Source of the DNA: Streptacidiphilus sp041262165
GTDB lineage: Bacteria; Actinomycetota; Actinomycetes; Streptomycetales; Streptomycetaceae
Reading direction: 5' to 3'
DNA: 64,000 nucleotides
Assembly: GCF_041262165.1 (NCBI RefSeq)
Contig: NZ_JBGCBY010000014.1
Coordinates: 124,001-188,000 of the forward strand
In this document: positions 33,436 through 44,838 of the stretch, piece by piece
Position numbering within the stretch: the first letter of the stretch is position 1
Layout: each line of letters starts with the position of its first letter
Notes under the pieces: model-generated
Database searches by the model: none
What the model was told of the DNA's origin: nothing
Seen by the model: the letters and a program-made list of their open reading frames with translations, nothing else
Translations under genes and position numbers: made by a program

Positions 33436-34974
33436 ATGAGCCTCGTGCTGCGCTTCGCCGCCGGGTCGCACAAGGGCATGATCCGGGAGGGCAACGAGGA
33501 CTCCGGCTACGCCGGTCCGCGGCTGCTCGCCGTGGCCGACGGCATGGGCGGCCAGGCCGCCGGTGAGGTCGCCTCGTCCGAGGTCCTCTCGACCATGGTC
33601 GAGCTGGACGAGGACGTCCCCGGCACCGATCCGCTGACCGCGCTGAGCCAGGCCGCCGACCGCGCCAACGAGCGGCTGCGGCTGCTGGTCGAGAGCGATC
33701 CGGCGCTGGAGGGCATGGGGACCACGCTCACCGCCCTGCTCTGGACCGGCCAGCGGGCCGGACTGATCCACATCGGCGACTCCCGCGCCTACCTGCTGCG
33801 TGACGGCTCGCTGTCGCAGATCACCCAGGACCACACCTGGGTGCAGCGGCTCGTGGACGAGGGCCGGATCACCGAGGAGGAGGCCAGCACCCACCCGCAG
33901 CGCTCGCTGATCATGCGCGCGCTGATGGGGACGGGCGAGGTCGAGTCGGACCTGTCGATCCGCGAGGTGCGGGCCGGCGACCGCTACCTGATCTGTTCCG
34001 ACGGGCTCTCGGGAGTGGTGAGCCACCAGACCCTGGAAGAGACCCTCGGCAGCTACTACGCGCCCGAGCAGACCGTCGCCGAACTGATCCAGCTGGCGCT
34101 GCGCGGCGGCGGCCCCGACAACATCACCTGCGTGGTCGCCGACGTCCTGGACGTCACCGACGGCGACACCATGGCCGGGCAGTTCACCGACACCCCGGTG
34201 GTGGTCGGCGCAGTGGCCGACGGACCGCCCACGATCAGCCACCACACCGTCGCCAACACCCCCGCCTCCCGCGCCGCCTCTCTCGGCCGCCCGCAGCAGG
34301 ACCCGTCCGGCGAGGCCGACGCGGCCGGATACGGGGAGGCGTACGACGACGGGTACGAGGACGATCCGGACGGCGACTACGCCCAGGAGGGCGGCGGTCG
34401 GCGCAGCCGCCGCAAGCAGCGCCCCGGCCGCCGGCGCCGCTGGCTGGTGCCCTCGGTGGTGCTGCTGGTGGTGCTGGCCCTGGTCGGCGGCGGAGGCTAC
34501 TTCGGCTACCGGTGGACCCAGACGCAGTACTTCGTCGGCGCGAGCGGCGACCATGTCGCGATCTTCCAGGGCGTGAACCAGAGCCTGGCCGGCATAAGCC
34601 TGTCCAAGGTCTACCAGCAGACGCCGATACAGCTGAAGTACCTGCCGCCGACGGACCAGACCAAGGTGAAGGGCGGCACCATGACCGCCTCCAGCCTCAA
34701 GGACGCCCAGCAGACGATCGCCGGCCTCCAGGTCCAGGCGACCGTGTGCCAGACGCTGCCCACCACGCCGACCACCAGCGCGTCCCCGAGCGCCGCAGCG
34801 AGCACTGCGCCGAGCTCCAAGGCCAGTACCAAGGCCGGTGCCACGCCGAGCAAGCCCGCCTCCCCGCCCGCGTCCGTGGCGCCGTCCCCCTCCGCCTCCG
34901 CCTCGTCCTCGTCCTCGTCCTCGCTGAGCGCCCAACAGCAGCAAGCGCTGGCTGCCCAGTGTCCCGCCGCCTGA
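33436..34974 (+). CDS. pstP: PP2C-family Ser/Thr phosphatase PstP (membrane-bound)
   Basis: A 512-residue Mn-dependent phosphatase that reverses PknB-type phosphorylation. PP2C motifs occupy residues 1-240: FAAGSHKGMIREGNEDS, VADGMGGQAAGE, HIGDSRAYLL, SDGLSGVV and GGPDNITCVV. A single membrane helix (about 334-358, VPSVVLLVVLALVGGGGYFG) leads to an external domain with a Ser/Thr/Pro/Ala-rich tail that looks flexible or glycosylated. The 224 bp before it may carry its own promoter. Confidence 0.93.
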   Translation: MSLVLRFAAGSHKGMIREGNEDSGYAGPRLLAVADGMGGQAAGEVASSEVLSTMVELDEDVPGTDPLTALSQAADRANERLRLLVESDPALEGMGTTLTALLWTGQRAGLIHIGDSRAYLLRDGSLSQITQDHTWVQRLVDEGRITEEEASTHPQRSLIMRALMGTGEVESDLSIREVRAGDRYLICSDGLSGVVSHQTLEETLGSYYAPEQTVAELIQLALRGGGPDNITCVVADVLDVTDGDTMAGQFTDTPVVVGAVADGPPTISHHTVANTPASRAASLGRPQQDPSGEADAAGYGEAYDDGYEDDPDGDYAQEGGGRRSRRKQRPGRRRRWLVPSVVLLVVLALVGGGGYFGYRWTQTQYFVGASGDHVAIFQGVNQSLAGISLSKVYQQTPIQLKYLPPTDQTKVKGGTMTASSLKDAQQTIAGLQVQATVCQTLPTTPTTSASPSAAASTAPSSKASTKAGATPSKPASPPASVAPSPSASASSSSSSSLSAQQQQALAAQCPAA

Positions 34975-35056
34975 CTCCAGCACAGGTCCCGGCGGACCGG
35001 CTCCAGGGCCTGAGATGAGCTCCCCCACCGTCCGCCGGGAGGGGGGAGCCGGGGGG

Positions 35057-36436
35057 ATGACCGCCACCATCACCCCGCAGGGCGCGCCCAACCGGCGCAA
35101 CACGGAGCTGGTGCTGCTGGTCTTCGCGGTACTGATCCCGCTGTTCGCCTACGCCGACACCGGCCTGGCGATGGACGGCCGGGTCCCCGCCGGGATGCTG
35201 GAGTACGGCCTGGGCATGGGCCTGTTCGCGGTGCTCGCGCACCTCTCGGTACGGCGATTCGCCCCGCACGCCGACCCGCTGATGCTTCCGATCGCGGCCC
35301 TGCTGAACGGCCTCGGCCTGGTGTTCATCTGGCGTCTCGACAAGGCCCGCCAGCTGGCGCACAACTTTCCGGCCGCGCAGAACCAGCTGATCTGGTCGGG
35401 CCTGGGGATCGCCCTGTTCATCGCGGTGATGGCGCTGCTCAAGGACCACCGGCTGCTGCAGCGCTACACGTACATCGCCGGCCTCGGCGCGCTGGTCCTG
35501 CTGGCGGTCCCGGCGTTCATGCCGACCCGCGCCTCCGACTTCGGCGCGAAGATCTGGATCCACGTCGGCAGCTTCTCGATCCAGCCCGGCGAGTTCGTCA
35601 AGATCATCCTTCCGATCTTCTTCTCCGGCTACCTGATGGTGAAGCGGGACGCGCTGGCGCTGGCCAGCCGCCGCTTCCTGGGTCTGTACCTGCCCCGCGG
35701 GCGCGACCTCGGCCCAATCATCGCGGTGTGGGTGCTCAGCCTGATGATCCTGGTCTTCGAGACCGACCTGGGCACCTCGCTGCTGTTCTTCGGCATCTTC
35801 GTGATCATGCTCTACGTGGCCACCGAGCGGACCAGCTGGATCGTCTTCGGGCTGCTCATGGCCGGTCTCGGCTTCTGGGGCGTGGCCTCGACCGAGCGCC
35901 ACGTCCAGACCAGGATCACCGACTGGCTGCACCCGCTGGCGGCCGCGCCCAACGGCGGCGGGGTCGGGCAGATCGGCCAGGCACTGTTCGCGCTCGGCTC
36001 GGGCGGCGTGGTGGGCACGGGCCTGGGGCAGGGGAACTCCTGGCTGATCGGCTTCGCCGCCAAGAGCGACTTCATCCTGGGTACCATCGGCGAGGAGCTC
36101 GGACTGACCGGCCTGATGGCCCTGTTCATGCTGTACGCGCTGCTGTTCGAGCGGGGTCTGCGAACCGCGCTCGCGGCCCGCGACCCTTTCGGCAAGTTGC
36201 TGGCGGTGGGCCTGTCCGGTGCCTTCGCGCTCCAGGTCTTCATCGTCGCCGGGGGCGTGACCGGTACGATCCCGCTGACGGGCATGACACTGCCGTTCAT
36301 GGCCCAGGGTGGTTCCTCGGTGATCACCAACTGGGCTCTGGTCGCGATCCTGCTCAAGATCAGCGATGTGGCCCGCCGTCCGGCTCCCACTCCCGGGGCG
36401 GCCGCAGAACCGACCCAGGTGCCGGGGTCGTCATGA
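35057..36436 (+). CDS. ftsW: FtsW/RodA/SpoVE (SEDS) family protein
   Basis: A 459-residue SEDS glycosyltransferase with ten membrane helices that polymerises lipid II during growth or division. Signatures are IHVGSFSIQPGEFVKIILPIF near the middle and GGSSVITNWALVAILLKISD near the end; the SEDS core includes LGTSLLFFGIFVIMLYVATER. The ATG at 35057 follows a GGGAGGGGGGAG run. ATG at 35015 is an in-frame alternative adding 14 residues. It stands 73 bp upstream of its class B partner pbpA. Confidence 0.9.
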   Translation: MTATITPQGAPNRRNTELVLLVFAVLIPLFAYADTGLAMDGRVPAGMLEYGLGMGLFAVLAHLSVRRFAPHADPLMLPIAALLNGLGLVFIWRLDKARQLAHNFPAAQNQLIWSGLGIALFIAVMALLKDHRLLQRYTYIAGLGALVLLAVPAFMPTRASDFGAKIWIHVGSFSIQPGEFVKIILPIFFSGYLMVKRDALALASRRFLGLYLPRGRDLGPIIAVWVLSLMILVFETDLGTSLLFFGIFVIMLYVATERTSWIVFGLLMAGLGFWGVASTERHVQTRITDWLHPLAAAPNGGGVGQIGQALFALGSGGVVGTGLGQGNSWLIGFAAKSDFILGTIGEELGLTGLMALFMLYALLFERGLRTALAARDPFGKLLAVGLSGAFALQVFIVAGGVTGTIPLTGMTLPFMAQGGSSVITNWALVAILLKISDVARRPAPTPGAAAEPTQVPGSS

Positions 36437-36509
36437 ACGACGTGTAGACAGAGATGGTCCAGTCCGAGGGAGTCGACGTGCCGCGCAGCGCCAGAAAGGG
36501 TACCCACCC

Positions 36510-37973
36510 GTGAACAAGCCCATCCGCCGGGTCTCGGTGTTCTGCCTGGTCCTGGTCCTCGCGCTGATGATCCGGGTGAACTACGTCCAGGGCGTCGAAG
36601 CCGGCTCGCTCAACAGCAACAAGAACAACGCCCGGGGCTCGATCGAGGCGTACAGCTACCCGCGCGGCGACATCGTCGCCGGCGGCCAGGCCGTCACCAA
36701 GGACCTGCTGGTCAACGGCAACAAGTACAAGTACCGCCGCGCCTACACGTCCGGCCCGATGTACGCCCCGGTGACCGGCTACTCCTCGCAGGTGTACGGG
36801 AGCAGCCTGCTGGAGAGCGTCGAGGACGGCATCCTGAGCGGCAACGACTCGCGCCTGTTCTTCCGCAACACCCTGGACCTGCTCACCGGCAAGCAGAAGC
36901 AGGGCGGCGACGTCGTCACCACGATCGACCCCAAGGTGCAGCAGGCCGCCTGGAACGCGTTCCAGAGCTCGGGCAAGAAGGGCGCCGCAGTCGCCCTCGA
37001 CCCCACCACCGGCGCCATCCTCGGCCTGGTCAGCGCGCCCTCGTACGACCCGACCAGCATCGCCGGCGCCGACAGCGCCGCCAACAGCGCCTGGCTGAAG
37101 CTCCAGTCCGACACCTCGCAGCCGATGCTCAACCGGGCCCTCCGGCAGACCTATCCCCCGGGCTCCACCTTCAAGCTGGTCACCGCCGCGGCGGCGCTGG
37201 AGAACGGCATCGTCACCGACATCAACGCGCCGACCCAGTCCCCCGACCCCTACACGCTGCCGCAGAGCACCACTCCGCTGGGGAACGAGAGCGGCGACTC
37301 CTGCACCAACGTGTCCATGAACGACGCGCTGAAGGTCTCCTGCAACACCGTGTTCGCCAAGCTGGGCGACGAGGTCGGCAACGCGAAGATGGCCGCCGAG
37401 GCGGCGAAGTTCGGCTTCAACGACCCCAACCTGCTGATCCCGGTCGGCGTGACCAAGAGCGTGTTCGACACCGGCATCAACCGTCCGTCCAACGCCCTCT
37501 CCTCCATCGGCCAGTTCGACACCCGCGCCACTCCGCTGCAGATGGCCATGGTCGCCTCGGCCATCGTGAACAACGGCACACTGATGAAGCCTTACCTGGT
37601 CGCCCAGGAGCGCTCGGCCAACCTCACCGTCATCGACCAGGCCAAGCCGACCCAGCTGTCCCAGGCCACCACCCCGCAGGTCGCCCAGCAGCTGCAGACG
37701 ATGATGGAGAACGTGGTCCAGAACGGCACCGGCACCCCCGCGCAGATCCAGGGCGTGACCGTCGGCGGCAAGACCGGAACCGCGCAGCACGGGGTGAACA
37801 ACTCCGACAACCCGTACGCCTGGTTCGTGTCCTACGCCAAGGACAGCAACGGCAAGGAGATCGCGGTGGCCGTCGTCGTCGAGGCCAGCAACACCCAGCG
37901 CAGCGAGATCTCCGGCTCGGGTCTGGCGGCGCCGATCGCCAGGGCGATGATGGCGACCTACCTCGGAAAGTGA
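36510..37973 (+). CDS. pbpA: Class B penicillin-binding protein PbpA
   Basis: A 487-residue peptidoglycan transpeptidase with an N-terminal membrane anchor (VSVFCLVLVLALMIRV, 8-23), a dimerisation domain and a C-terminal transpeptidase domain. The active-site serine is S219 in STFK. The SxN motif is S277-C-N279, and KTG is 421-423. GTG at 36510 with an AAAGGG site was chosen over the longer open frame, which overlaps ftsW. With the SEDS gene it forms the polymerase/transpeptidase pair. Beta-lactams should bind S219. Confidence 0.93.
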   Translation: MNKPIRRVSVFCLVLVLALMIRVNYVQGVEAGSLNSNKNNARGSIEAYSYPRGDIVAGGQAVTKDLLVNGNKYKYRRAYTSGPMYAPVTGYSSQVYGSSLLESVEDGILSGNDSRLFFRNTLDLLTGKQKQGGDVVTTIDPKVQQAAWNAFQSSGKKGAAVALDPTTGAILGLVSAPSYDPTSIAGADSAANSAWLKLQSDTSQPMLNRALRQTYPPGSTFKLVTAAAALENGIVTDINAPTQSPDPYTLPQSTTPLGNESGDSCTNVSMNDALKVSCNTVFAKLGDEVGNAKMAAEAAKFGFNDPNLLIPVGVTKSVFDTGINRPSNALSSIGQFDTRATPLQMAMVASAIVNNGTLMKPYLVAQERSANLTVIDQAKPTQLSQATTPQVAQQLQTMMENVVQNGTGTPAQIQGVTVGGKTGTAQHGVNNSDNPYAWFVSYAKDSNGKEIAVAVVVEASNTQRSEISGSGLAAPIARAMMATYLGK

Positions 37974-38211
37974 GCCGCGGGTGACCCTGCTGCCGGTGGC
38001 GCCGGAGTGTGAGCTGTCTCTCGAACGCCCGGGTGAGAGAAGCGCAAGAGTACAGCGTCCGCGGATACCGGTCTCATATCAAGTGGCCCTGCCGCGCCGG
38101 AACCGCCTGCGCGCCCGGTAGCGTATCCGCCAGCAGCGGTGTGCCCGCGCCGCAGACCACAGCAGGACCGACAGATCAACCTCGGCAATGACGAGGGAGA
38201 GGGTTGGAACC

Positions 38212-40197
<1,986 letters not shown>

Positions 40198-40223
40198 CAC
40201 GCTTGTCCGCCCCCTGATTCTGA

Positions 40224-40256
40224 CAGGTTCCACCGCACTACCAGGTTCCACCGCAC
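40224..40256. repeat. 15-bp direct repeat behind pknB
   Basis: CAGGTTCCACCGCAC occurs twice (40224-40238 and 40242-40256) with a 3-base gap, 26 bp past the pknB stop and just before the terminator. Confidence 0.95.
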
Positions 40257-40267
40257 GACGCAGGACC

Positions 40268-40307
40268 GGGAGGGGCCGAGGACGCAGCAGCGTCCTCGGC
40301 CCCTCCC
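40268..40307. terminator. Hairpin terminator downstream of pknB
   Basis: A perfect 17-bp GC-rich stem (40268-40284 with 40291-40307) and a 6-base loop end the fhaA-pknB gene series. Confidence 0.88.
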
Positions 40308-40388
40308 GCGCATCCGCCCCCGCTGCGGACCATCACCTCTATGCCCGATCTGCGTGCGCGCGCGACGCCGCGAGGCGATCATGGCCGC

Positions 40389-40817
40389 ATGGCTACTCCG
40401 ATGACCGAGACCCAGTGGCGGGCCTTCCTCAGCGAGGGCACCCGCACCGCCAAGATCGCCACCACGCGCGCCGACGGCCGCCCGCATGTCGCCCCCGTCT
40501 GGTTCCTGCTCGACGGCGACGATCTCGTCTTCAACACCGGCAGGACCACCGTCAAGGGCCGCACCCTCGCCCGCGACGGCCGGGTCGCCCTGTGCGTGGA
40601 CGACGACCGCCCGCCCTTCGCCTTCGCCCTGGTCGAGGGCCGGGCGACGCTCAGCGAGGACCTGCCGCAGGTCGGTCACTGGGCGGCCAGGATCGCCGCC
40701 CGCTACATGGGCGAGGACCGCGCCGAGGAGTTCGGCGAGCGCAACGGCGTACCGGGCGAGCTACTGGTGCGCGTCCGCATCGAGAAGGTGCTCGGCTTCA
40801 GCGGGCTCACCGACTGA
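40389..40817 (+). CDS. PPOX-class F420-dependent (or flavin) oxidoreductase
   Basis: A 142-residue split-barrel protein of the pyridoxamine phosphate oxidase-like family. Visible features are TRTAKIATTRADGRPHVAPVWFLLDGDDLVFNTG, TVKGRTLARDGRVALCVDDDRPPFAFALVEG and the C-terminal RIEKVLGF. The short form and the TVKGRTL region match the actinobacterial F420-binding group. ATG codons at 40389 and 40401 are both possible. Substrate unknown. It ends 111 bp from the convergent sortase gene. Confidence 0.85.
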   Translation: MATPMTETQWRAFLSEGTRTAKIATTRADGRPHVAPVWFLLDGDDLVFNTGRTTVKGRTLARDGRVALCVDDDRPPFAFALVEGRATLSEDLPQVGHWAARIAARYMGEDRAEEFGERNGVPGELLVRVRIEKVLGFSGLTD

Positions 40818-40928
40818 CTCCGACTGCCACGGCCCGATCCGGCCCACCCTCCGACGCTCGGCGCAGCTCCGCATGCGGGGTGCTCCTCGGGACGGACGAC
40901 CGGCCGCCCGCCCGAGAATGACCTCCCG

Positions 40929-41960
40929 TCAGCCCGGCAGCAGCGCCTGGGGCTTGTGGCCCGCGCTCTTCGGCAGGTCCTCGGTCAGCTTGCCCCACAC
41001 GGCCATCCGGTACTTGGACGTGAACTCCGGTGTGCAGGTGGTCAGAGTGATGTACCGGCCCGGCTGCTTGAAGCCGGACTCCGGCGGGACGGGCGCGATC
41101 ACGCTGATGTCGCTCGGCGAGGTCTGCGCCAGGGTGCTGGTCACCGTGTACGTGTAGTAGTCGTAGGCGGTCTCCACGACGACCTTGTCGCCCGGGACCA
41201 GCTTGTTGATGTAGCGGAAGGGTTCGCCGTGGGTGTTGCGGTGTCCGGCCAGCGCGAAGTTGCCTGCGGCGGCCCAGGGGAAGGCCGTCTCCATGTCACC
41301 CGTGTAGTGCCCGACCATGCCGTTGTCCAGGATCGACGTCTTGTCCACACCCTCGGCGATCGGCGTCATCACATCCAGCTTGGGGATGTAGATGATGGCG
41401 AACTTGGTCCCGGCGGATACCGACGCCGGATACGCGGGATGGCTCTTGGCGGCAGCCCCGGCTCCGGCGCCGCCGCCCACCGGGTTCCACTGGTTCTCCA
41501 GGGTCTTGGCGGTACCGCTGGCGTAGGCGTCCGCCGCCACGTTGGTCCACCACAGCTGGTACGCCACGAAGAGGAACATCACCACGCCCAGGGTGATGAA
41601 CAGTTCCCCCAGCAGGCGCACCGCGACGATCCCCGCGCTCTCCTTCACCGGCGGCCGCCGGTCGCCGCCACGACGTCCGCCACGACGCCGGCCCTGCTGC
41701 CCGGCCCGACGCCGTGCGGCGCGACCGCCGTCGGCGGCCGGCTCCCAGGCGCGAATCGGCGCGACGCGCAGCGTCAGAGTGTCCGGACTGGCATCGTCCG
41801 GCACGCCCGCAGGCGGGTAGGGCTGCTGGTACACGCTCTGCCCGGCCTCGGGCTCCCAGCGGGCCCCCGGCTCCCAGGCCGCGGGCTGGCGTGCCGCGGG
41901 CTGGCGTGCCGCAGGCTCCCACGCCGCGCCCGGCCCGCGCTCCGGGCGCAGGGCGGTCAC
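40929..41960 (-). CDS. srtE: Class E sortase
   Basis: A 343-residue membrane transpeptidase. A Pro/Ala/Glu-rich cytoplasmic tail (1-130) contains short repeats of the type WEPAARQPAARQ encoded by a duplicated 15-mer. One helix follows (about 145-165, LLGELFITLGVVMFLFVAYQLWW), then the sortase barrel with catalytic His in FALAGHRNTHGEP, Cys in TLTTCTPEF and downstream Arg in SKYRM. Class E enzymes anchor LAXTG-type surface proteins such as chaplins in Streptomyces. GTG at 41960 overlaps the pabA stop (GTGA). Confidence 0.9.
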   Translation of the reverse strand: MTALRPERGPGAAWEPAARQPAARQPAAWEPGARWEPEAGQSVYQQPYPPAGVPDDASPDTLTLRVAPIRAWEPAADGGRAARRRAGQQGRRRGGRRGGDRRPPVKESAGIVAVRLLGELFITLGVVMFLFVAYQLWWTNVAADAYASGTAKTLENQWNPVGGGAGAGAAAKSHPAYPASVSAGTKFAIIYIPKLDVMTPIAEGVDKTSILDNGMVGHYTGDMETAFPWAAAGNFALAGHRNTHGEPFRYINKLVPGDKVVVETAYDYYTYTVTSTLAQTSPSDISVIAPVPPESGFKQPGRYITLTTCTPEFTSKYRMAVWGKLTEDLPKSAGHKPQALLPG

Positions 41961-42598
41961 GCGACCGCCCTGCCGATCACCGGGGCCAGGCCGGCCGACC
42001 GCGCCACTGCGTCCGGATCCCCGCACTCGGCAAGCCAGTTGGCGAGCATCCGGTGCCCGCCTTCGGTGAGCACCGACTCCGGGTGGAACTGCACGCCCTC
42101 GATCGGCAGGTCCCGGTGCCGCAGGCCCATCACGATGCCCGAGTCGGTCCAGGCGGTGATCGCCAGCTCCGGCGGCACGGTGTCGCGCTCGACGGCGAGT
42201 GAGTGGTACCGGGTCGCCGTCAGCGGCGAGTGCAGCCCCGCGAAGACGCCGCCGTCCTCGTGGCTGACCGCCGAGGTCTTGCCGTGCAGCAGCTCCGGCG
42301 CCCGGCCGACCACCGCGCCGAACGCCACCGCGATGGACTGGAGCCCGAGGCACACACCGAACACCGGCAGCCCCACGGCGGCGCAGTGGTGCACCATCTC
42401 CACGCACACCCCGGCGTCCTCCGGAGTCCCCGGCCCCGGCGACAGCAGCACGCCGTCGTAGGCGTCGGCGGTCACCGACTCCACCGCGACCTCGTCGTTG
42501 CGGACGACCTCGCAGCCGGCGCCGAGCTGGTAGAGGTACTGGACCAGGTTGAAGACAAAGCTGTCGTAGTTGTCGACGACGAGGATGCGGGCGGCCAT
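41957..42598 (-). CDS. pabA: Aminodeoxychorismate/anthranilate synthase component II (glutamine amidotransferase)
   Basis: A 213-residue class I glutaminase that hands ammonia to a chorismate-using partner. The nucleophile is in FGVCLGLQSIAVAFG (Cys near 80), with the oxyanion motif LLSPGPGTPEDAG (about 49-61) and the His-Glu dyad in VQFHPESVLTEGG (about 170). The start overlaps the small membrane protein stop (TGATG) and its stop overlaps the sortase start. The chorismate-binding subunit is not in the window, so PabA versus TrpG use is undecided. Confidence 0.9.
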   Translation of the reverse strand: MAARILVVDNYDSFVFNLVQYLYQLGAGCEVVRNDEVAVESVTADAYDGVLLSPGPGTPEDAGVCVEMVHHCAAVGLPVFGVCLGLQSIAVAFGAVVGRAPELLHGKTSAVSHEDGGVFAGLHSPLTATRYHSLAVERDTVPPELAITAWTDSGIVMGLRHRDLPIEGVQFHPESVLTEGGHRMLANWLAECGDPDAVARSAGLAPVIGRAVA

Positions 42599-42891
42599 CA
42601 GGCAACAACTCCGGTCGGGGCGAGTGGCACGTACGTCGGGCGGGCGGCGCCGTTGATCGCGGGAGCCGAGGACTGGCCGGCCCCGGACGGCGTGGCGCCC
42701 GGAGTGCCGACGGGCTGCACGCTGGTCGTGCCGCCGTTGTTCACAGTGACGTCCCCGAAGGGGAGCAGCGGTTCCGCCCAGGGGAAGACCCACGTGAAGA
42801 GAACCGCGACCACCGCGACGAAGAGCAGGAGCGAAGTGAACGAGCGCACCAGGGTGTTGCCCGGCAGTCGGTGCCAGAACCAGCTGTACAT
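42598..42891 (-). CDS. Small single-span membrane protein
   Basis: A 97-residue protein with a short basic start (MYSWFWHRLPGNTLVRS), one hydrophobic helix (about 18-41) and a Pro/Thr/Ser/Gly-rich tail predicted outside. The ATG at 42891 has a GGAGGAG site. Longer in-frame starts add only Arg/Gly-rich sequence. It is followed by pabA with a one-base overlap. No family name can be given; position suggests envelope work with the sortases. Confidence 0.7.
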   Translation of the reverse strand: MYSWFWHRLPGNTLVRSFTSLLLFVAVVAVLFTWVFPWAEPLLPFGDVTVNNGGTTSVQPVGTPGATPSGAGQSSAPAINGAARPTYVPLAPTGVVA

Positions 42892-43076
42892 CCCGCTCTC
42901 CTCCTCCGTACCCCTCGTGCCGGCGTGACCACCGTCCAGGCCACCACCGTGACCACCACCGCGACCCTCCTCGCGGTCCGCCGCACCAGCGTACGGGTCG
43001 TCACGGCCCCTGGGGGCGGCACCCGGCCAGGCTTTACCCTTCTCCCGGAAATGCTCGCGCTGCTCAGGCTTTCTCC

Positions 43077-43787
43077 TCATCCTCCCAACGCTGCAGGAGT
43101 CCCCCGGGTCACCGGCGTGACGGACTGCAGATGCCCCCACTCGATCAGCCGGTGGCTGTGGCCCCAGGGCGGGTCGCAGGTGGTCAGCGTCAGATAGCTG
43201 CCGGGCCGGGTGAAACCCGACTCGGCCGGGACCGGGTCCAGCACGTGCACGTCCGTCGGCAGCGTCAGGAACGGCCGGCGGTCGATCACATAGACGAACC
43301 AGTTCGTCCCGTCGGTGAGCACCACCGGGTCGCCGGGGCGCAGCGCGGGGAAGTCGTCGAAGGGGTTGCCATAGGTACGGCGGTGGCCGGCCAGCGCGAA
43401 GTTCCCCACCCCACCGAGCGCCGCGCTGCCGGAGTAGTGGCCGATGCCGTGCTGCAGGTCGGTGACACCGGTGCCCTCGACGACCGGCTTCTTCCAGTCC
43501 CGGCCGAAGCGGGGGATGTAGAGGACGGCGAACGCCCGGCCCGGCGGGTACGCCACGGGAGAAGACACCGGCGACGAGCTCGGCCCGGCCGCAGGCGCGG
43601 CGGCCACCGTGGCAGCGTCACTCGCGGCGGGCTGCTGCCACTGGGTCTGCAGCCGGGTGATCTCGCCGCTCATCGCGCTGTCGGCGGTGATGTTGGTCCA
43701 GTAGAGCGAGTAGACCGTGAACAGGACGATCAACGCGCCGACGGTGATGAGCAGCTCCGCGACCGTCCGGGCTGCCACGCGTCCCAC
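43077..43787 (-). CDS. srtE: Class E sortase, second copy
   Basis: A 236-residue sortase from GTG at 43787. The N-terminal helix is VAELLITVGALIVLFTVYSLYW (about 8-29). The barrel has His in FALAGHRRTYGNPFDDFP, Cys in LTLTTCDPPWGHSHRLIEWG and Arg shortly after. It lacks the long cytoplasmic tail of the neighbouring sortase. The two differ enough in the His-to-Cys stretch to act on different or overlapping substrates. No LAXTG substrate gene is in the window. Confidence 0.9.
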   Translation of the reverse strand: MGRVAARTVAELLITVGALIVLFTVYSLYWTNITADSAMSGEITRLQTQWQQPAASDAATVAAAPAAGPSSSPVSSPVAYPPGRAFAVLYIPRFGRDWKKPVVEGTGVTDLQHGIGHYSGSAALGGVGNFALAGHRRTYGNPFDDFPALRPGDPVVLTDGTNWFVYVIDRRPFLTLPTDVHVLDPVPAESGFTRPGSYLTLTTCDPPWGHSHRLIEWGHLQSVTPVTRGTPAALGG

Positions 43788-43887
43788 CGCTGCTCCCGCC
43801 GCTGCTGCGTACCTTGGCTGCTTCTGCTGCGCCTGCTCCGCCCTGGCGGCTTCGGCTACTGCGTCGGCTGGGCCTTGGCGGCTGCGG

Positions 43888-44679
43888 TTACTGCGCCGGC
43901 TGCGCCTTGGCGTATTGGAGGTCCACTGTGCCGGAGTAGGCCGGAAGAGTCATCGCCTTCGGCTGGTCCAGTTTCCAGCCGAGGCCGTAGGCGGCCACGT
44001 ACTGGAGGTAGTTCTGCAGATAGGTGTCCTCGTTGACGGACGCCAGCAACTGCTGCTGGTTGCCGACCGCCCTGATCACGTACGGCGGGGAGTAGACCCG
44101 GCCCTGGAGGATCAGCTGGTTGCCGACGCATCGCACCGCGCTGGTGGAGATCAGCCGCTGGTCCTGGACCTGCATGCCCTGCGCGCCCCCGCGCCACAGC
44201 GCGTTGACGACGGCCTGCAGGTCCTGCTGGTGCACCACCAGGTCGTCCGGCTGCGGCTGGGGCACCCCGGGAATCTTCGCGGTGGCGCCGGGCGGGGCGT
44301 CGTTGAGGGTGATGGTCAGTCCCGCACCGGTCAGCGGGTCGAGTCCGGCCTGCTGCTCGAGGGCAGCGAGGCGCTTGAGGTCGTCGGGGTTCTGCGAGTG
44401 CTGGGCAGCGAGTGCGTCGATCTGTGCGCGGAGCGCTGCGACGCCGTTCTCGGCTGCTGCGTTCTCCTGGCTTCTCTGCTGTATCACGTCGGAGAGCTGG
44501 AGCAGCGTGTTGTCGTTGCGCAGCGAGGTGCCCTGTGCCGTCTGGGCACTCACGTAGAAGAGGATTCCGGCAAGGGCGAAGACCGCACATGTCGCGATAC
44601 GGCCGACAATTCGGGCGGTACCCAGCGGGTGCTTGGCACTCGGATCGGCGACGGGCGGAACTTCTTGCGAATCTGCCAC
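43888..44679 (-). CDS. DUF881 family protein, membrane-anchored
   Basis: A 263-residue protein with one N-terminal helix (IATCAVFALAGILFYVSAQTA, about 28-48), a coiled-coil stretch (LSDVIQQRSQENAAAENGVAALRAQIDAL) and the extracytoplasmic DUF881 domain (LTGAGLTITLNDAPPG, VNALWRGGAQGMQVQDQRLISTSAVRCVGN). DUF881 proteins are regularly found beside crgA and cell-division genes in actinobacteria and resemble the DivIC-like YlxW family. It is divergent from crgA. Confidence 0.86.
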   Translation of the reverse strand: MADSQEVPPVADPSAKHPLGTARIVGRIATCAVFALAGILFYVSAQTAQGTSLRNDNTLLQLSDVIQQRSQENAAAENGVAALRAQIDALAAQHSQNPDDLKRLAALEQQAGLDPLTGAGLTITLNDAPPGATAKIPGVPQPQPDDLVVHQQDLQAVVNALWRGGAQGMQVQDQRLISTSAVRCVGNQLILQGRVYSPPYVIRAVGNQQQLLASVNEDTYLQNYLQYVAAYGLGWKLDQPKAMTLPAYSGTVDLQYAKAQPAQ

Positions 44680-44838
44680 GTACCCTTATCTCCTTCTGAC
44701 TCCGCGAGCCACTACGCTAACGGACGCTGGAGACGTATGCGGCGCCCCTGACGGCCGCGCCATGGTTTCCCACACAACCCACAGCTCAGCAGGCGCCCTC
44801 GGGCCATGCAGCGCAGCGCATCGACAGGAGTGCTCCTC

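Noticed and set aside
41341..41349. Perfect DnaA box inside the sortase coding sequence
   Set aside because: A single isolated 9-mer within a gene is expected by chance over 64 kb.
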